A DNA stretch of 64,000 nt, taken from contig NZ_ABCP01000008.1 in the NCBI RefSeq assembly GCF_000170835.1, forward strand, positions 1 through 64,000, written 5' to 3'. Below are positions 61,363 through 64,000 of this stretch, in pieces (the first letter of the stretch is position 1; the number at the start of each line of letters is the position of its first letter). A program made the position numbers and the translations under genes. The notes beneath the pieces were generated by a model. It saw only the letters and a program-made list of their open reading frames with translations. It did no database searches and was not told the DNA's origin. Source of the DNA: Marinobacter algicola DG893 (GTDB lineage Bacteria > Pseudomonadota > Gammaproteobacteria > Pseudomonadales > Oleiphilaceae).

Positions 61363-61716
61363 TCAGCTACCGCGATAGGTGGAGTAGCTATAGGGAGAAA
61401 GCAGGAGGGGCACATGAAAGTGCTGGGAGGCGTCAGCCACGCCGAAACGCAATGGGATAACATCGAGAAAGCGCGGTTCGTTAGCCTCTACGCCCTGGCG
61501 CCTGAGGTAGTCACCAGCGTGAAAGACCAGTTCGAACTGGCCTTCGGTAAAGGCCTCTCCCTCAAGAATTGGAGCATCGCAGCGACCATCATCATTGGTG
61601 GTGACTTCTTTCAGCAAGGTGCGCGATTCACCCTCCAGCCGGTATACCTCGATACGAATACCCTGTCCGGGGCAACCCAGCGAAGTATCCAGTACGTGTG
61701 TGGTAAGGCGTCCCAT
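61363..61716 (-). CDS. uraH: 5-hydroxyisourate hydrolase
   Basis: A 117-residue transthyretin-like protein. [20 protein letters not shown] is the opening, with [12 protein letters not shown] in the middle and the C-terminal YRGS that marks the hydrolase. His and Arg active-site residues of the family are present ([17 protein letters not shown]). It hydrolyses 5-hydroxyisourate to OHCU, next to PuuD, which makes it, and UraD, which uses the product. Confidence 0.94.
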   Translation of the reverse strand: MGRLTTHVLDTSLGCPGQGIRIEVYRLEGESRTLLKEVTTNDDGRCDAPILEGEAFTEGQFELVFHAGDYLRRQGVEANEPRFLDVIPLRFGVADASQHFHVPLLLSPYSYSTYRGS

Positions 61717-61747
61717 AAAGTTCTCCTGTCATGTGATGGCAGCTGGA

Positions 61748-61763
61748 CCGCTGAAACCAGCGG
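61748..61763 (-). repeat. Hairpin between the Tsx-like gene and uraH
   Basis: CCGCTG-AAAC-CAGCGG, with 6+6 perfect arms, between the end of the outer-membrane gene and the start of uraH on the minus strand. No T-run follows, so read-through into uraH is expected. Confidence 0.4.
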
Positions 61764-61790
61764 CCCAATGGATCCGATGATGAGCGCTGG

Positions 61791-62549
61791 TCAGAAGTGG
61801 AACTTGACCAGGGCGCTAACGGCATTCTCCGTATCGATGTTCGGGCTACCGAATTTATTACGCCAGTACGAGTACTCTATACCGGCATACAACACGCCAG
61901 CCTCTCCCGTGAAATGACCAAGGTCGAGTTTGAACTGGGGGTTGATGTGCAAGTCCGCACTCTGACCACCGCTTACCCCTGATGAATAGTCGACAAACCC
62001 GTCAAAGAGAAACGCCGCACTGCCCAGTTCGAACGGCACACCCCAGGTTACGGTCAACTGCCAGTCGTCTGGCGTGTCGAACGCGGTATTGTTTTCAACA
62101 TAGTAGGCATTGGTATTGAAGTACTGAAATCCAGGGATGTCCCAGCCCAATCCAAGCCCATACATGTAGTTGTTCGCCTCTACCCCACCATCGAACTCAT
62201 ACTGGGTTGCCAGGTAGACGTCTTTAACCGGCCCGAAGCCCAGATCCTGGCCGCTCAGCCAACTCAGGCTCAGGCGGGGCGCGAACTCCCCATAGGTGGA
62301 GTCAGCATTACCTGAATCCCCCTGGACCTGATAGCGGTCAATGAAGAAGAACGTATCCCCCCAGTTATGGGCGGTCGCGTTTTCAAAGGTAAACACAGTC
62401 GCAGACTCTTTTTGAGAGCCAAAGATTTCATAGTCATCGCTATAAAGCAGCGACACACTGGAACTGCCGAAGAATTTTTCAGCGTGAGCAACCGGAGCAA
62501 ACGTGGTGAAAACGCACGCCGCCAGCAGGATTTTTTGCAACAGTTTCAT
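61791..62549 (-). CDS. Tsx-like nucleoside channel of the outer membrane
   Basis: About 252 residues from MKLLQKILLAACVFTTFAPV, a signal peptide cut after AHA. Beta-barrel pattern and ends in the outer-membrane C-terminal aromatic (ALVKFHF). GFQYFNTNAYYVENN and NWGDTFFFIDRYQVQG resemble the Tsx/OmpK nucleoside-specific channel family. It probably brings purines or nucleosides through the outer membrane, in line with the permease gene upstream. The longer frame from 62663 has no ribosome site. Confidence 0.85.
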   Translation of the reverse strand: MKLLQKILLAACVFTTFAPVAHAEKFFGSSSVSLLYSDDYEIFGSQKESATVFTFENATAHNWGDTFFFIDRYQVQGDSGNADSTYGEFAPRLSLSWLSGQDLGFGPVKDVYLATQYEFDGGVEANNYMYGLGLGWDIPGFQYFNTNAYYVENNTAFDTPDDWQLTVTWGVPFELGSAAFLFDGFVDYSSGVSGGQSADLHINPQFKLDLGHFTGEAGVLYAGIEYSYWRNKFGSPNIDTENAVSALVKFHF

Positions 62550-62619
62550 TATTACTACCTCTCGTGTTGTTGTTTTGGGGTAAAACCTCGGGTTTTGGTC
62601 AACCATGCGCCTTCTTCCG

Positions 62620-63963
62620 TCACAGGAAGGCGAACTTGGCGATAAAGATGACACAGAGAACATACAGGCTGACGGATACCTTTTTCCTCTGCCCGGTAAG
62701 CAGCTTCAACGTGGCATAGGTAACGAAGCCCAGTGCAATGCCATTGGCGATGGAGAAGGTCAGCGGCATCATCACCACCGTAATGATGGCCGGAATGGTG
62801 TCGGTGATGTCCTTCCAGTCGATGTGGGCCATCCCACTCATCATCAACATAGCGACGTATATCAGCGCACCTGCGGTCGCATAGGCCGGGATCATTCCCG
62901 CAAGCGGTGCAAAGAAGGTTGCCAGCAGGAACAGCACGCCGACAGTGACGGCCGTCAGACCAGTGCGACCACCGGCGGCCACGCCTGAAGCGCTTTCAAC
63001 ATAGCTCGTTACCGGCGGGCAACCCACAAAAGAGCCCAAGACACTGGATGTACTGTCCGCTTTAAGGGATTTGGAAAGGTTTTCTATCTTGCCGTTCTCG
63101 TCAACCAGGTTTGCACGATGAGCCACCCCCATCAGTGTTCCCGCGGTGTCGAACATGTTCACGAAGAGAAACGCGAGTACAACGCTGATCATGCCCACGT
63201 TCAACGCGCCCGCAATATCCATCGCCAGCCAGGTTGGCCCCAGGCTGGGCGGGAGCGACACAACCCCGCCATATTCCACAAGCCCCATGCTCCAGCCGAT
63301 CCCCGTTACGACGAGCATGCTCAGCAGGATGGCGCCGAAAACGTTGCGGTGGCTGAGTACCGCGATCAGCAAAAAGCAGATGGCAGCCAGCAGTGTCGAA
63401 GGCTCACCAAAAGACCCCATCGTCACCAGCGTCGCAGGGCTGTCGACGACAATGCCCGCCGTCTTCAAGCCAATAAGCCCGAGAAACAGACCAACCCCCG
63501 CCCCCATGGCAAAACGCAGGCTCATCGGAATGCTGTTAAGCAGCCATTCGCGGATTCGCGAGAGGCTCATAATCATAAACAGGATGCCGGAGAGAAAGAC
63601 CGCGCCGAGGGCAACCTGCCAGGTATAGCCCATTTCGCCGACGACGGTGTAGGTAAAAAATGCGTTGAGCCCCATGCCCGGTGCCAGTCCCACCGGCCAG
63701 TTGGCGTAAAACCCCATAAGCAGGCAGCCAAGTGCCGCCCCCAGACAGGTGGCGACGAACGCAGCACCATGATCTAGGCCGGCCGCAGCCATAACATTGG
63801 GGTTAACGAAGATAATGTAGGCCATGGTTACGAAGGTGGTCAGGCCCGCCATCAGCTCAACTTTCACTGAGCTTCCATGCTGACGGAGCTTGAAAATGCG
63901 CTCGAGCCAGTCCGTTCTCGCTAACGCTCCGAGCGAGCGCTTCTGCTGATCGATGTTTTCCAC
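62620..63963 (-). CDS. Purine permease, AzgA-like (NCS2)
   Basis: About 447 residues, 12-14 helices. MAYIIFVNPNVMAAAGL, GMGLNAFFTYTVV, and FVGCPPVTSYVESASGVAAG are AzgA/COG2252 landmarks, the family of adenine, guanine and hypoxanthine uptake. The GTG at 63963 has GAGGAA about 7 bases before it; another GTG at 63996 lies at the window edge, so the true start could also be outside. It takes up purines for the breakdown genes that follow. Confidence 0.88.
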   Translation of the reverse strand: MENIDQQKRSLGALARTDWLERIFKLRQHGSSVKVELMAGLTTFVTMAYIIFVNPNVMAAAGLDHGAAFVATCLGAALGCLLMGFYANWPVGLAPGMGLNAFFTYTVVGEMGYTWQVALGAVFLSGILFMIMSLSRIREWLLNSIPMSLRFAMGAGVGLFLGLIGLKTAGIVVDSPATLVTMGSFGEPSTLLAAICFLLIAVLSHRNVFGAILLSMLVVTGIGWSMGLVEYGGVVSLPPSLGPTWLAMDIAGALNVGMISVVLAFLFVNMFDTAGTLMGVAHRANLVDENGKIENLSKSLKADSTSSVLGSFVGCPPVTSYVESASGVAAGGRTGLTAVTVGVLFLLATFFAPLAGMIPAYATAGALIYVAMLMMSGMAHIDWKDITDTIPAIITVVMMPLTFSIANGIALGFVTYATLKLLTGQRKKVSVSLYVLCVIFIAKFAFL

Positions 63964-64000
63964 AAGGTATTCCTCATCATTGTTGTTTTCTATCACCCAG

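Noticed and set aside
1..64000. CRISPR arrays, complete IS elements, rRNA genes, prophage
   Set aside because: No regularly spaced repeats, rRNA, phage structural or integrase genes are visible. The only mobile traces are the IS110 ghost and the tRNA fragment.

Overview
The window looks like chromosomal DNA of a marine, aerobic gammaproteobacterium, most likely Marinobacter or a close relative. The reasons are moderate GC, outer-membrane porin and Tsx-like channel genes, Tat-exported respiratory formate dehydrogenase, c-di-GMP and BarA-like signalling, and a PuuD/PuuE-type purine pathway. The genus is an inference; the class is fairly safe. Nearly all of the window is coding, in tightly packed or overlapping operons.

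Region 1 (1-15.4 kb) is a catabolic accessory block. After a truncated porin come two paired cupins, an alpha/beta hydrolase with a Cys nucleophile, a PanB-fold protein, LigJ (4-oxalomesaconate hydratase) and LigK (4-carboxy-4-hydroxy-2-oxoadipate aldolase), a CobW-type metallochaperone GTPase and a zinc alcohol dehydrogenase. Divergent to these are a 99-residue Cys-rich protein and a dihydroxyphthalate-decarboxylase/NMT1-like protein. A PcaQ-like LysR regulator, an MFS transporter, an isochorismatase-fold protein, an orphan TctC-type binding protein and a TauD-type dioxygenase follow. LigJ and LigK fix the end of the pathway (pyruvate plus oxaloacetate). The entry substrate is not recognisable, and no LigAB-type ring-cleavage dioxygenase is present.

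Region 2 (15.5-22 kb) holds polyphosphate kinase, a scar made of a decayed IS110-family transposase and a 3' fragment of tRNA-Arg(CCG) with its terminator, then a large hybrid histidine kinase.

Region 3 (22-41.9 kb) is a coherent Mo/W-formate dehydrogenase module. It contains a MOT1 molybdate transporter, a HTH/periplasmic-binding-fold regulator, a TupBCA tungstate ABC transporter, FdhD, MobA, MobB and MoeA, a four-gene accessory operon (660-residue ferredoxin, Mrp/NBP35 ATPase, biotin-ligase-like protein, DUF6505-like protein), and a divergent operon of DUF3305, DUF3306, TorD-like chaperone, small Tat protein, FdhA, FdhB, FdhC, a 41-residue membrane protein and a TusA-like protein. A cytochrome b561 and a SulP transporter follow.

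Region 4 (43.8-50.5 kb) is a three-gene signalling operon: CHASE-type hybrid kinase with Hpt, REC-GGDEF, and REC-PAS-GGDEF-EAL.

Region 5 (50.6-64 kb) is ureide/purine catabolism: purine permease, Tsx-like channel, UraH, PuuD, UraD, PuuE, AllE, AllA, then Gcl, Hyi, GlxR and glycerate kinase, which carry glyoxylate to 2-phosphoglycerate. A GntR/FCD regulator sits in the block, and GTATAC-centred operator-like sites lie at its own promoter, between it and uraD, and before puuE. Allantoate amidohydrolase is the only missing step between urate and glyoxylate.
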